Positions 18,320 to 26,753 of a stretch of 64,000 nucleotides of DNA are shown piece by piece. Source of the DNA: Prolixibacteraceae bacterium. GTDB lineage: Bacteria; Bacteroidota; Bacteroidia; Bacteroidales; Prolixibacteraceae. Location: the NCBI GenBank assembly GCA_019856515.1, contig CP082230.1:3596001-3660000 (forward strand), given 5' to 3'. The position numbers and the translations under genes are program-made. Every line of letters starts with the position of its first letter. Position 1 is the stretch's first letter. The notes beneath the pieces are model-generated. The model was not told the origin of the DNA. It saw nothing but the letters and a program-made list of their open reading frames with translations, and did no database searches.

Positions 18320-19321
18320 TTAAAATGTGATTATATGGAGATATGGTGAACCAATGATCGTCAAGAGAAATAAAACAAACAGTAGATTAAACCACAAATT
18401 AGATTTTGAAAATTGAAATATATGGGCCGTTAGATAGGCTAGAGGTATTCCAGTAATAGTGATAAGTTCATAGGAACAAGTCGCAAAAAGGAAGTATATC
18501 GCTATCGAACAAAGAACTGTCCAAATCATGATATTCAGATACTTTCGTGATGCCTCTTTCTTTAGACCATACCTCTTAACCACACTCAAAATACCCCATA
18601 CAACAAAAAATGCCACAACAATACCCTGTTGGTAAATAACCGCATCGTGAGATAAAAACAGGTTTTTACTAAATGTATTAAGTTGTAGTATATTAATGAG
18701 AGAGTAGAAATGATCATTCAAATAATATATGGAGCCACAGATATACCATGGTATTATCACCCCAATAATTGGGATAACCAAATGTCGCCAATTAAACTTC
18801 TGTCTAAGAATCAAGACGGAGATCCATATGATAGGAAGAAATAGTATCGAAGGGAGATAGAATAGGGAGGCCAAGGATAGGATTATTGACGCAATAAGAA
18901 TATCTCCAATGGCTCTGCTCGATTGATATGTTTTAAAGATATAATACATGCCTAAAATAAACAGAGTCGCCGCAAACTGCGAAGGGAGAAGTGTATCATA
19001 CTCTCTGACAGAGCTAGTGAAAATAATATATAAAAAACTCGGCAGATAGGTTCTTGTTTTCATGAATAAGAACTCAGAATTCAGTACATAGACCAATAGC
19101 GCATTAATGAATGTCAATAATGTCCCTAGTATGGCAACAGTAAGTGTCGCTTTATTTGGAAATAGATTGTCTATATAGTGAAATAGTGGCATCGATGACT
19201 CTCCTGGATAGAAGTAGAAAGCCACAGGATCAAACCATGTAGGACCCCATAAAAATATAGTTGCTATAAGTAGTAAAATTAAATTGGTGTGACGGTCTGA
19301 CTTAAGAACTTGTAGCAACAT
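18320..19321 (-). CDS. Polytopic membrane protein, DUF6427-like
   Basis: A 333-residue protein with about eight to ten hydrophobic helices spread through its length and no soluble domain. I connect it with the DUF6427 family from its size, its opening (LLQVLKSDRHTNLILLLIATIFLW) and its place beside purD, as seen in Flavobacteriia where purD, DUF6427 and upp cluster. Function unknown. Its 12-bp spacing to the carbamoyltransferase suggests co-translation. Confidence 0.65.
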   Translation of the reverse strand: MLLQVLKSDRHTNLILLLIATIFLWGPTWFDPVAFYFYPGESSMPLFHYIDNLFPNKATLTVAILGTLLTFINALLVYVLNSEFLFMKTRTYLPSFLYIIFTSSVREYDTLLPSQFAATLFILGMYYIFKTYQSSRAIGDILIASIILSLASLFYLPSILFLPIIWISVLILRQKFNWRHLVIPIIGVIIPWYICGSIYYLNDHFYSLINILQLNTFSKNLFLSHDAVIYQQGIVVAFFVVWGILSVVKRYGLKKEASRKYLNIMIWTVLCSIAIYFLFATCSYELITITGIPLAYLTAHIFQFSKSNLWFNLLFVLFLLTIIGSPYLHIITF

Positions 19322-19349
19322 AACTTAGATAGTGGATTTTAATTTTAAA

Positions 19350-19404
19350 CGTCAAAAACAACTCTGTTCTTTCTATGTGTATTAAGAAAAAACAGAGTGT
19401 TTTA
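19350..19404 (-). terminator. Possible attenuator/terminator between purD and the membrane-protein gene
   Basis: Imperfect arms around AACAACTCTGTTCTTTC and GAAAAAACAGAGTGTT form a long A/T-flanked stem on the minus strand, followed by GTTTTTG. It lies inside what otherwise looks like one operon, so partial termination is likelier than a full stop. Confidence 0.4.
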
Positions 19405-19418
19405 CGAAGATTAAAAAA

Positions 19419-20690
19419 CTAAAGATCGAATCCAAGATCTTTACGATAGAATTTACCTTCAAATGTTATTTTATCTGTAGCCTCATAAGCATTGCTTAAC
19501 ACTTCTTCTAGGCTTTTCCCTTTTGCACTCACCGAAATAACTCGTCCTCCATTGGTTACGATCTCGCTATCTCGAACTGCAGTTCCTGCATGAAAAACAA
19601 CGACATCATCCGAATCAATGAGCTCTTCTGTAATAACCTTTCCCTTTTCGTATGCTTCTGGATAGCCTCCCGAAACCAACATCACTGTGGCTGCTGCGTA
19701 ATCCTCTTCCTCATACGTTACTTGATCTAATGTTTGATTAGCAACTCCTTGTAGAAGCGCGACTAAACTACTCTTAATACGTAGCATGATCGCTTCTGTT
19801 TCTGGGTCTCCCAATCGAACATTGTACTCAATGACATAAGGGTCGTCATTAACTTTGATAAGCCCCAAAAAGATAAAGCCTTTGTACTCAATCTCCTCTT
19901 TCTGGATACCATCAAGTGTAGGTAGCACGATTTGCTCTTTCACCTTCTTCATGAATACATCATCAGCAAATGGTACAGGTGAGATTGCCCCCATACCTCC
20001 TGTGTTGAGGCCGGTGTCTCCTTCTCCAATACGTTTGTAATCTTTTGCAACCGGAAGAATCTTGTAACTCTTTCCATCAGTCAATACAAAAACAGAACAT
20101 TCAATGCCCGAGAGAAACTCTTCAATAACCACCTTAGAAGAAGAGGCTCCAAACTTCCCTTTTAGCATATCCTCGAGTTCCGCTGCCGCTTCATCATAGC
20201 TGTCTAAAATGACCACCCCTTTTCCTGCAGCAGGTCCATCTGCCTTTAGTACATAAGGTGCCGAAAGCTCTTTTAAAAATGCTTTGCCTCTCTCTAATGT
20301 CTCTAGTGTAAAAGTTTGATATCGTGCCGTTGGAATGTTATACTTCTGCATAAACTCTTTTGCAAAATCCTTACTTCCTTCCAATTGGGCTCCTCTCTTT
20401 GAAGGACCTATAACTGCAATATGACCAAGATCGGCATCTGCTTTAAAACTATCATAGATTCCATCACATAGTGGATTCTCTGGGCCTACAAACAGGGTGT
20501 CGACTTGGTTTGCCAAACAGACCTCTTTGATATGCTCAAAGTCCATGACATCTCCTGCAATATTATGTCCTAGGTTTGCGGTACCTGCGTTACCTGGTAG
20601 AAAGAATAAGTTATCTCTCTGAATATCTTGGGCTATTTTCCAGCCAATGGCATGCTCTCTACCTCCTGAGCCAATGATAAGTATTCTCAT
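19419..20690 (-). CDS. purD: Phosphoribosylamine-glycine ligase
   Basis: A 423-residue GAR synthetase of purine biosynthesis, joining phosphoribosylamine and glycine with ATP. It has the N-terminal motif MRILIIGSGGREHAIGWK, an ATP-grasp domain (PYVLKADGPAAGKGV; IEEFLSGIECSVF) and the GARS signature NVRLGDPETE. The start at 20690 is set by this conserved N-terminus; an in-frame extension to 20819 shows no family similarity and was dropped. Confidence 0.97.
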   Translation of the reverse strand: MRILIIGSGGREHAIGWKIAQDIQRDNLFFLPGNAGTANLGHNIAGDVMDFEHIKEVCLANQVDTLFVGPENPLCDGIYDSFKADADLGHIAVIGPSKRGAQLEGSKDFAKEFMQKYNIPTARYQTFTLETLERGKAFLKELSAPYVLKADGPAAGKGVVILDSYDEAAAELEDMLKGKFGASSSKVVIEEFLSGIECSVFVLTDGKSYKILPVAKDYKRIGEGDTGLNTGGMGAISPVPFADDVFMKKVKEQIVLPTLDGIQKEEIEYKGFIFLGLIKVNDDPYVIEYNVRLGDPETEAIMLRIKSSLVALLQGVANQTLDQVTYEEEDYAAATVMLVSGGYPEAYEKGKVITEELIDSDDVVVFHAGTAVRDSEIVTNGGRVISVSAKGKSLEEVLSNAYEATDKITFEGKFYRKDLGFDL

Positions 20691-20846
20691 GATGACGATG
20701 AAATTAGGATATGTGTAATACGACAACGAGGTTTTGGGATCGATGTCTACAGCAAAATTAACTAATTTCGTTGGTTCAGATATATAAATGAGGATGCTTT
20801 GCAAATTGTTTACAAACAATTCACAATCCTTTTGATCAAGATACCA

Positions 20847-21557
20847 TTATGCCCCTTTGGCAATTCGTAGTATTCGCTTGCGAAGTCTTTCGAGTAGCTC
20901 TTTGTTGGGTTTGATATATAGTGGACGAATCTTTGGAAATTCTATCTTCTTAAATTCATAGCCTTCCCCTTGTAGAGCCTGAATTGCTAGTGGTAGTGCA
21001 TATTTTAGATTCTCTTCTGACTTAACGGAGTCATGGAAAGTGATAATACTACCCGGACGAACAAAGTCCAACACATTACGTAGTACTTCTATCTTAGAGA
21101 TGTTACGGTTATAGTCGCAACTAATCACATCCCACATGATCAATTTATATCGCTGCTTAAGATATCTATATTGGCTACGTTTCACTAAACCGTGGGGTGG
21201 ACGGAACAGATTAGAGCCAATTAAGCGGTCCGTCTGCTCTATATTTTCGAAGAACTCTTTATTTGGAGTCTTTAGGCCTTGCAAGTGGTTATAGGTATGA
21301 TTACCTACAGCATGGCCTTCATCAAGGATTCGTTGATAGATCTCGGGATATTTGTAGACATTTTCTCCAACCACAAAGAACGTTGCTTTGATATTGTACT
21401 GAGCCAAGAGGTCTAGAACCCATGGTGTGATCTCAGGAATAGGACCATCATCAAAGGTTAGGTAGCACTTCTTCTCCGTATCGTCCATCTTCCAAATCGC
21501 TTCAGGAAACCATTTGGTCAATGTTTCAGGTAAATGTACTTGTAACTTTAGCTTCAT
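20847..21557 (-). CDS. Polysaccharide deacetylase family protein (NodB domain)
   Basis: About 236 residues from the chosen start. The NodB-type carbohydrate esterase domain shows motif 1 TFDDGP, the metal-binding HTYNH (motif 2), FRPPHG (motif 3), and the later motif ITFHDS. These metal-dependent enzymes remove N- or O-acetyl groups from peptidoglycan or other glycans. In Bacteroidota this short form often lacks a signal peptide, as here. ATG 21557 is preferred over starts at 21575 and 21620 because homologues begin just before the hydrophobic LPETLTKWFPEAIW segment. Confidence 0.87.
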   Translation of the reverse strand: MKLKLQVHLPETLTKWFPEAIWKMDDTEKKCYLTFDDGPIPEITPWVLDLLAQYNIKATFFVVGENVYKYPEIYQRILDEGHAVGNHTYNHLQGLKTPNKEFFENIEQTDRLIGSNLFRPPHGLVKRSQYRYLKQRYKLIMWDVISCDYNRNISKIEVLRNVLDFVRPGSIITFHDSVKSEENLKYALPLAIQALQGEGYEFKKIEFPKIRPLYIKPNKELLERLRKRILRIAKGA

Positions 21558-21766
21558 ACACAATATATGACTCATAAACTGAGCCCAACAGTATTGGTTA
21601 TCATGGTAAATGAATACCACAAAAATAATACCAACTTTTTCTTTTTATGTTAATAGACTGACTTGATATCCAGAAATATCGGCGTCAAAGTTAAATAAAT
21701 AATAGAGTATAACAAAAATCAGGCTCCTATCTGTAGTGGATGAACTCTATTACCCCCAGGGGTAAA

Positions 21767-21803
21767 AACAAAAAAACTCCCACCCTATAAGTAGGATGGG
21801 AGT
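21767..21803 (-). terminator. Terminator of the first DUF2723 gene
   Basis: On the minus strand a 12-bp stem with one mismatch (ACTCCCACCCTA 21776-21787 with 21792-21803) is followed by a T-rich tract. It lies about 30 bp past the stop codon. Just beyond it is a small palindrome, TACCCC-CA-GGGGTA at 21751-21764. Confidence 0.85.
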
Positions 21804-21831
21804 CTGAACCAATATCTTTTACGACACTAAT

Positions 21832-24800
21832 TTATAATTTCTGAATGGTTCCTTCAAAAACAGTATCAATAGACTTCTGCAACTGTGCAAGGTCATATTT
21901 CTTACAAGTGTCACTCATCTCTTTTAATATATAAAGTGCTCTACGAATATCATTCTGAAGTACCATGCTCTCCGCTTGAGGAAGCTGAGTGTAGTAGTTC
22001 AATTGTTCCGTATAGTTGTTCAACATCTCTTTGAAGATCTTCACACCAGCCTCTTTGTCATCTGCTTTAAAATAGGTTTGAGCTATTAACAATCCGAAAT
22101 AGTCATAAGCAACTTTATCCGACGGAATGACCTCTTCACATCGATTCAGCACTTTAATGGCTTTCAAACGATGATCCAACACTGTATGTTCTTTTCCAAT
22201 ATTTAATTGAGAATCAAACTTCGTACTATCCTGTAGAAGGGCTTCCGCCAATCGAACAAAGCTATTACGGATATTCATTGCCATACGTGCATTGTTTTCA
22301 TCTAAGTAGACCTTTGGATCATTCATATTACCCCATGTGAATTTCTCCATCATGTTATAATACATCTTATCTGTATCTACCATCGTCACCTCTTCGGCAT
22401 CATCCGTAAGGTTGCTATTCTTTAATGGTACCAAACGATAGGCAAAACCTTCTGTACGGAAATATGGTTGTAGTCCTAGATACTTATCACTACCCACTGT
22501 AATCGCAAAATAGAATGGACGAGTCCAGTCGGTATGGGCAATCATATCTAACAACATCAACTGATCTTTTGTGATAATGTTTCCTTTTAGGTTGATATCG
22601 ATTTGAGATACAATCTGATCCGAATCTTTTCTTGCCACCAAACCACTCTTAATCACTTGCTCCTTATCGATGGTTACCTTCAACATCCTTGTAGGGAAGA
22701 ATGATATATTATCTTGCAACTTCGTTGCTTTATTATCCGATTTGATAAAACCATCAATCACATCGCGAAGTTCAAGTCTTTTATCTTTAAACGAAGGGTG
22801 TTCGTAAACATAGCAATAGTCGTTTGTCCCAAGAACATATTGATCCTTCTCAAAAGTGATAGGTAGAGGTGCCGAATTCCAAGCTTTACGCTTCATCTGA
22901 TCAATATACCAATCTGTCTGAAGGTAGCTTAGGTTACAAACCCTCATGTCTGTTCTGATTCCTTCCACATCTTGTGAATACCAAAGAGGGAAGGTGTCAT
23001 TATCTCCATTGGTGAAGATAATTCCATTCTCTGCACATGTATTCAGGTAGTTGTATCCTGTGCTACGACATGTATATCGATTTGAGCGATCGTGATCATC
23101 CCAATTCTCTGATGCCATAATACCCGGAACCAATACCAAAGATGCTAGGGTAGCAATGATACTACTTGTAGTATATGGAGCCACTCTTTTTAATAGATCT
23201 ATCAATCCAAGTACACCCAATCCGATCCAAATAGTAAAAGCATAAAACGACCCAGCATAAGCATAGTCACGCTCTCTTGGTTGGAGTGGTGTCTGGTTTA
23301 GATAAACCACAATAGCCAATCCTGTCATAATGAATAACATCATCACGATGGCAAAATCATATTTCCCTTTCTCGCTTCGGTGATATTGAAAGAACATCCC
23401 CAAAAGACCTAAAATCAAAGGAAGCATGTAATATGTATTGTGTCCTCTATTCTCTTTCCAAATGGATGGTAACTCAGATTGGTCTCCCAATCGTACATTG
23501 TCGATAAAAGGAATACCCGAGATCCAGTTACCACGAACCACATCCCCATGTCCTTGAATATCATTCTGTCTACCACTGAAGTTCCACATGAAATAACGCA
23601 AATACATATAGTTTACCTGATACTTGAAGAAGAAGGTCAGATTCTCTCCAAAAGTAGGTTTCATGATACGTTTTTTCTGTCCTCTATCTCCATCCACTGT
23701 TACGGCATGGCCCTTAATATTAGCCCACTTCTTGTACTCTTTAACATGTGTAGGTTGGCTGCTGTACATTCTAGGAAAGAAAGTGCTAGCAATACTCTGA
23801 TAGTTTGGCGACTGACGAACTTTAACTTTTTTATATTTGCCCCCTTCTTGAACATAACTTGGCTTTGCCTCATCATAAGGTTTGTTCTCATCTAAAGGAG
23901 TATTATAGTAAGCACCATAGAACAAAGGACGATCTCCATACTGCTCACGGTTCAGATAGTCCAACAGCGAGAATACATTATTCGGATTGTTCTGATCCAT
24001 TGGAGGATTAGCCGAAGAACGAATTACAATAGTGGCATAAGAGAAGTACCCAATAATAATTACCGTAGTAGATACTACCACAAGGTTTCTCCATGGCATA
24101 TCTTTTTTGGTTGTATAGTATATTCCATAAACCAAACCAGAAATAAGCAATATAGAGTATAAGATAACCCCTGTGTTATAAGGCATTCCCAATGAATTGA
24201 CTGTGAATAGTTCAACCCAACTAGCAAACTTTATGACCCCAGGAATAATTCCCCACATAATAGTTCCAAGAATTACAACTGAAACTCCTAGTGCTATAGC
24301 AGCACCTTTCCAACTAGGCTTATATTTCTTAAAGTAGTAAACCAATCCAATGGCTGGTATTGCTAATAGATTCAAAAGGTGAACCCCTATAGAAAGTCCG
24401 ATCATATAGGCTATAAACACCAACCAACGGTTTGCGTGTGGTTGATCAGCTTCATTTTCCCATTTCAGTATAGCCCAAAATACAATGGCTGTAAACAGAG
24501 ATGATGTGGCATAAACTTCACCCTCTACTGCCGAAAACCAAAAAGTGTCGGAGAATGTATATGCCAAAGCACCAACAGCACCCGCACCAAAAATAGAGAT
24601 CATATCTCCTAGGGAAGGATTCTCTTTGCCTGATACAATATTCTTTGCCAAGTGGGTAATACTCCAAAAAAGAAAAAGAATAGTAAAGGCACTAGCCAAG
24701 GCCGATAAACCATTGATCATCATCGCTACTTTCGACGGATCTGAAGCAAAAATAGAGAAGAAACGTCCTAACAAAAGGAAGAATGGTGCCCCCGGTGGGT

Positions 24801-24948
24801 GTCCTACTTCTAATCTATAGGAAGTGGTGATAAATTCTCCACAGTCCCAAAAACTGGCTGTCGGTTCAATGGTCATCAAATAAACCGTTGCTGCAATAGC
24901 AAAAACGATCCATCCAATGATCTTATTGTAAAATTTGTATTGCTTCAT
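21832..24948 (-). CDS. DUF2723 membrane protein (TMEM260-like O-mannosyltransferase fold)
   Basis: A 1,038-residue polytopic protein. The N-terminal 550 residues hold many membrane helices with the family motifs FWDCGEFITTSYRLEVGHPPGAPFF split across the first loop, and FWFSAVEGEVYATSS. The C-terminal third is soluble, with NGDNDTFPLWY and helical repeats near the end. DUF2723 is the bacterial form of the GT-C family that includes human TMEM260, a protein O-mannosyltransferase; the acidic WDCGE loop is the probable catalytic site. Whether this protein glycosylates exported proteins here is inference. A paralogue lies at 26754-29792. Confidence 0.88.
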   Translation of the reverse strand: MKQYKFYNKIIGWIVFAIAATVYLMTIEPTASFWDCGEFITTSYRLEVGHPPGAPFFLLLGRFFSIFASDPSKVAMMINGLSALASAFTILFLFWSITHLAKNIVSGKENPSLGDMISIFGAGAVGALAYTFSDTFWFSAVEGEVYATSSLFTAIVFWAILKWENEADQPHANRWLVFIAYMIGLSIGVHLLNLLAIPAIGLVYYFKKYKPSWKGAAIALGVSVVILGTIMWGIIPGVIKFASWVELFTVNSLGMPYNTGVILYSILLISGLVYGIYYTTKKDMPWRNLVVVSTTVIIIGYFSYATIVIRSSANPPMDQNNPNNVFSLLDYLNREQYGDRPLFYGAYYNTPLDENKPYDEAKPSYVQEGGKYKKVKVRQSPNYQSIASTFFPRMYSSQPTHVKEYKKWANIKGHAVTVDGDRGQKKRIMKPTFGENLTFFFKYQVNYMYLRYFMWNFSGRQNDIQGHGDVVRGNWISGIPFIDNVRLGDQSELPSIWKENRGHNTYYMLPLILGLLGMFFQYHRSEKGKYDFAIVMMLFIMTGLAIVVYLNQTPLQPRERDYAYAGSFYAFTIWIGLGVLGLIDLLKRVAPYTTSSIIATLASLVLVPGIMASENWDDHDRSNRYTCRSTGYNYLNTCAENGIIFTNGDNDTFPLWYSQDVEGIRTDMRVCNLSYLQTDWYIDQMKRKAWNSAPLPITFEKDQYVLGTNDYCYVYEHPSFKDKRLELRDVIDGFIKSDNKATKLQDNISFFPTRMLKVTIDKEQVIKSGLVARKDSDQIVSQIDINLKGNIITKDQLMLLDMIAHTDWTRPFYFAITVGSDKYLGLQPYFRTEGFAYRLVPLKNSNLTDDAEEVTMVDTDKMYYNMMEKFTWGNMNDPKVYLDENNARMAMNIRNSFVRLAEALLQDSTKFDSQLNIGKEHTVLDHRLKAIKVLNRCEEVIPSDKVAYDYFGLLIAQTYFKADDKEAGVKIFKEMLNNYTEQLNYYTQLPQAESMVLQNDIRRALYILKEMSDTCKKYDLAQLQKSIDTVFEGTIQKL

Positions 24949-25186
24949 TTTCTTTTGTCTAAAAGTATAATGGATTAATTTTTATCTGTCTTTTTGGTGC
25001 AAATCAATCAAAGAGAGTTCGCCACCACGAAAATAAAAAAATTTATTGATGTATATGAGTCTTTAATTCGACTTATAACCCTAAACCCTAGAAAAAGAGT
25101 TATTTTAAACATTATATACTTTGAATACTTTGTATATCTCAATTTTCTGATTTGATTTGTAGAATATCGAAGTAAAAATCAAATGA

Positions 25187-26083
25187 ATGAGAAACTTAAG
25201 TAAATTCAAAGGCTTTGCCTTTTTCCTTATCGTAACAGCAATGATGCTGTCTCTAACGCAGTGTTCTCCTATTGCTGGACTACAAAAGAAATACACTTCT
25301 TCATTAGAACAAGGTGATTACCAGGCAGCTTTGGACTATGCTGAAGCTCTTATGGCAGAACAAGGAAAAGACAATAAAGATGTTCCTGCAGAAACATACT
25401 TAATGGCAGGAAAGTCTGCTCTAAAACTCAAACAAACCGACAAGGCATTAAAAAATCTTGCATTGGCCTACTCCCTAGGTTCTAGCGATGCAGAGATGCT
25501 TAGCGATCTAGCCCTAATATACAAGCAAAAAGGGGAGATGTCGAAAGAGATGCGTGTTCTTAACGATCTAATGAAACAGACCGATTCGGAATATGCAAAA
25601 GCCCTAAACGAGAGATATTTTATGATTAATGTGGAGGCCGAACTATATGATAAGGCTGATACATTATGGCAAACACAAACACCAGCATTCAAAGAGTCTA
25701 AAGAGGGATTAACTGCCTACCTGATGATATGTTATAAACTGAGAAAATCGAATGAGGTATCCGCTACTGCCAAAAAGCTGGTGAAGCTTGATCCTACAAA
25801 CTACTTGGCCAGACGTACTCTTGCTATCGATGTCTACTATATAGCCGATGACCATTATAAAAAGGCAATGGCAACATACAACAAGAATAAAACACGTCGT
25901 AACTACGCTATCCTTTTGAAAGAGCTGATAAAGAGTGGTAAAAACTACCGATATGCGCTATCTAAATTGAAAGCTGTCTACAAAATTCAGAAAGAGAAGC
26001 ATCTCGCTCTTTATATCTCAAATGTATACGCACGTCTAAATGACAAAAAGATGATGGCCTACTATAAGCGATTATCAAAATAG
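25187..26083 (+). CDS. TPR-type lipoprotein
   Basis: A 298-residue lipoprotein: signal sequence with lipobox LTQC, then helix-turn-helix repeats of TPR character (YQAALDYAEALM, TYLMAGKSALKLKQTDKALKNLALAYSLG, AEMLSDLALIYKQKGE, LYDKADTLW) up to the end. It is probably anchored in the outer or inner membrane and acts as a scaffold. It is divergent from the upstream DUF2723 gene and followed by the repeat-rich gap. Specific function unknown. Confidence 0.8.
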   Translation: MRNLSKFKGFAFFLIVTAMMLSLTQCSPIAGLQKKYTSSLEQGDYQAALDYAEALMAEQGKDNKDVPAETYLMAGKSALKLKQTDKALKNLALAYSLGSSDAEMLSDLALIYKQKGEMSKEMRVLNDLMKQTDSEYAKALNERYFMINVEAELYDKADTLWQTQTPAFKESKEGLTAYLMICYKLRKSNEVSATAKKLVKLDPTNYLARRTLAIDVYYIADDHYKKAMATYNKNKTRRNYAILLKELIKSGKNYRYALSKLKAVYKIQKEKHLALYISNVYARLNDKKMMAYYKRLSK

Positions 26084-26206
26084 AAAAGGCCAATCCACCT
26101 TTCAGTAATACCTTCATAGCTACCTTGCTGTCACCCAATAATTACTGAAATATAGCTTTTAAACTATCTTCTTGTGACTGAATAGTTGCTGAACTGTAGC
26201 TCTTTA

Positions 26207-26240
26207 TCCACACCACTACAACCTAGTCATCTCTTGGTTA
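26207..26240. repeat. 34-bp direct repeat, copy 1
   Basis: It begins TCCACACCACTACAACCTAG and recurs at 26339 with four differences. This copy also forms a hairpin: CCACACCACTACAACC pairs with GGTTATAGTCGTGTGG ending at 26251 with two mismatches. Confidence 0.8.
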
Positions 26241-26338
26241 TAGTCGTGTGGATATTTTATCACCCCCAACTGTACCCCGAACTAAAGAAATTTATTTCAT
26301 TCGTTCCATCTCAACTACTACTTAACGATAGTCCTCAT

Positions 26339-26372
26339 TCCACACCACTACAAACTAGTCATCACTTGGTTG
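26339..26372. repeat. 34-bp direct repeat, copy 2
   Basis: Second copy of the repeat at 26207, offset by 132 bp, beginning TCCACACCACTACAAACTAG. The hairpin partner present beside copy 1 is degraded here. Confidence 0.8.
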
Positions 26373-26407
26373 TGGCTTAATCGTTATCTCTTTATGGCCT
26401 CCTAAAT

Positions 26408-26600
26408 ACTTCCTAAGTACCTCCTCCGCCCCTCATAGGTACCTCCTTCGACCTTTGTCCAAGATTCGTCCATGGTTCAGCCATGTTTCAGCCACCAAAA
26501 CCCCCGAAATCGATGGACAAACCATGGACGAACCATGGCTGAACCATGGACAAAGGTCGGAGATGGTACGATTGAGGTTCGGAGGAGGTACCTAGGAAGT
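26408..26600. repeat. 193-bp imperfect inverted-repeat element
   Basis: Arms of 54 bp (26408-26461 and 26547-26600) match as reverse complements at 45 of 54 positions by my hand alignment. The 85-bp centre holds further nested palindromes built from CCATGG, TTCAGCCATG and TTCGTCCATGG units. The outer ends are ACTTCCTA and TAGGAAGT. It could fold into one long hairpin as DNA or RNA. It contains no ORF. Confidence 0.8.
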
Positions 26601-26661
26601 GCGTTGTCGAGATAGGCAAAAAGAGAGTAAAAAAGACCGTAAAAGGACGGTGTAAGAGGTA

Positions 26662-26711
26662 GAAAAAAATAGCGATTCTAGGCTTGGATAGTGAAAAGCC
26701 ATAGAATCGCT
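26662..26711 (-). terminator. Terminator of the second DUF2723 gene
   Basis: On the minus strand, AGCGATTCTA (26671-26680) pairs perfectly with 26702-26711, with an inner GGCTT/AAGCC stem, and is followed by a seven-base T-run. It lies about 40 bp past the stop codon. Confidence 0.88.
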
Positions 26712-26753
26712 GTTGTTTTGAGCGGATAATCTGTTTGCTCTAGATTGAGATAT

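Larger units (their letters stand above)
26084..26753. other. Repeat-rich non-coding region
   Basis: A 670-bp gap between two genes that converge on it, the plus-strand TPR lipoprotein and the minus-strand second DUF2723 gene. It contains two 34-bp direct repeats, a 193-bp imperfect inverted repeat and the terminator of the second DUF2723 gene. Base composition is visibly richer in C and G than other gaps here, which suggests an inserted element. Confidence 0.7.

Noticed and set aside
20691..20819. N-terminal extension of purD
   Set aside because: The conserved PurD N-terminus starts at 20690; the extension overlaps the promoter region and has no family similarity. A small palindrome (20804-20821) there is noted but unexplained.
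26186..26380. 64-codon ORF in the repeat-rich gap
   Set aside because: Its peptide is internally repeated only because the DNA contains the 34-bp direct repeats offset by a multiple of three. It has no protein-like features.
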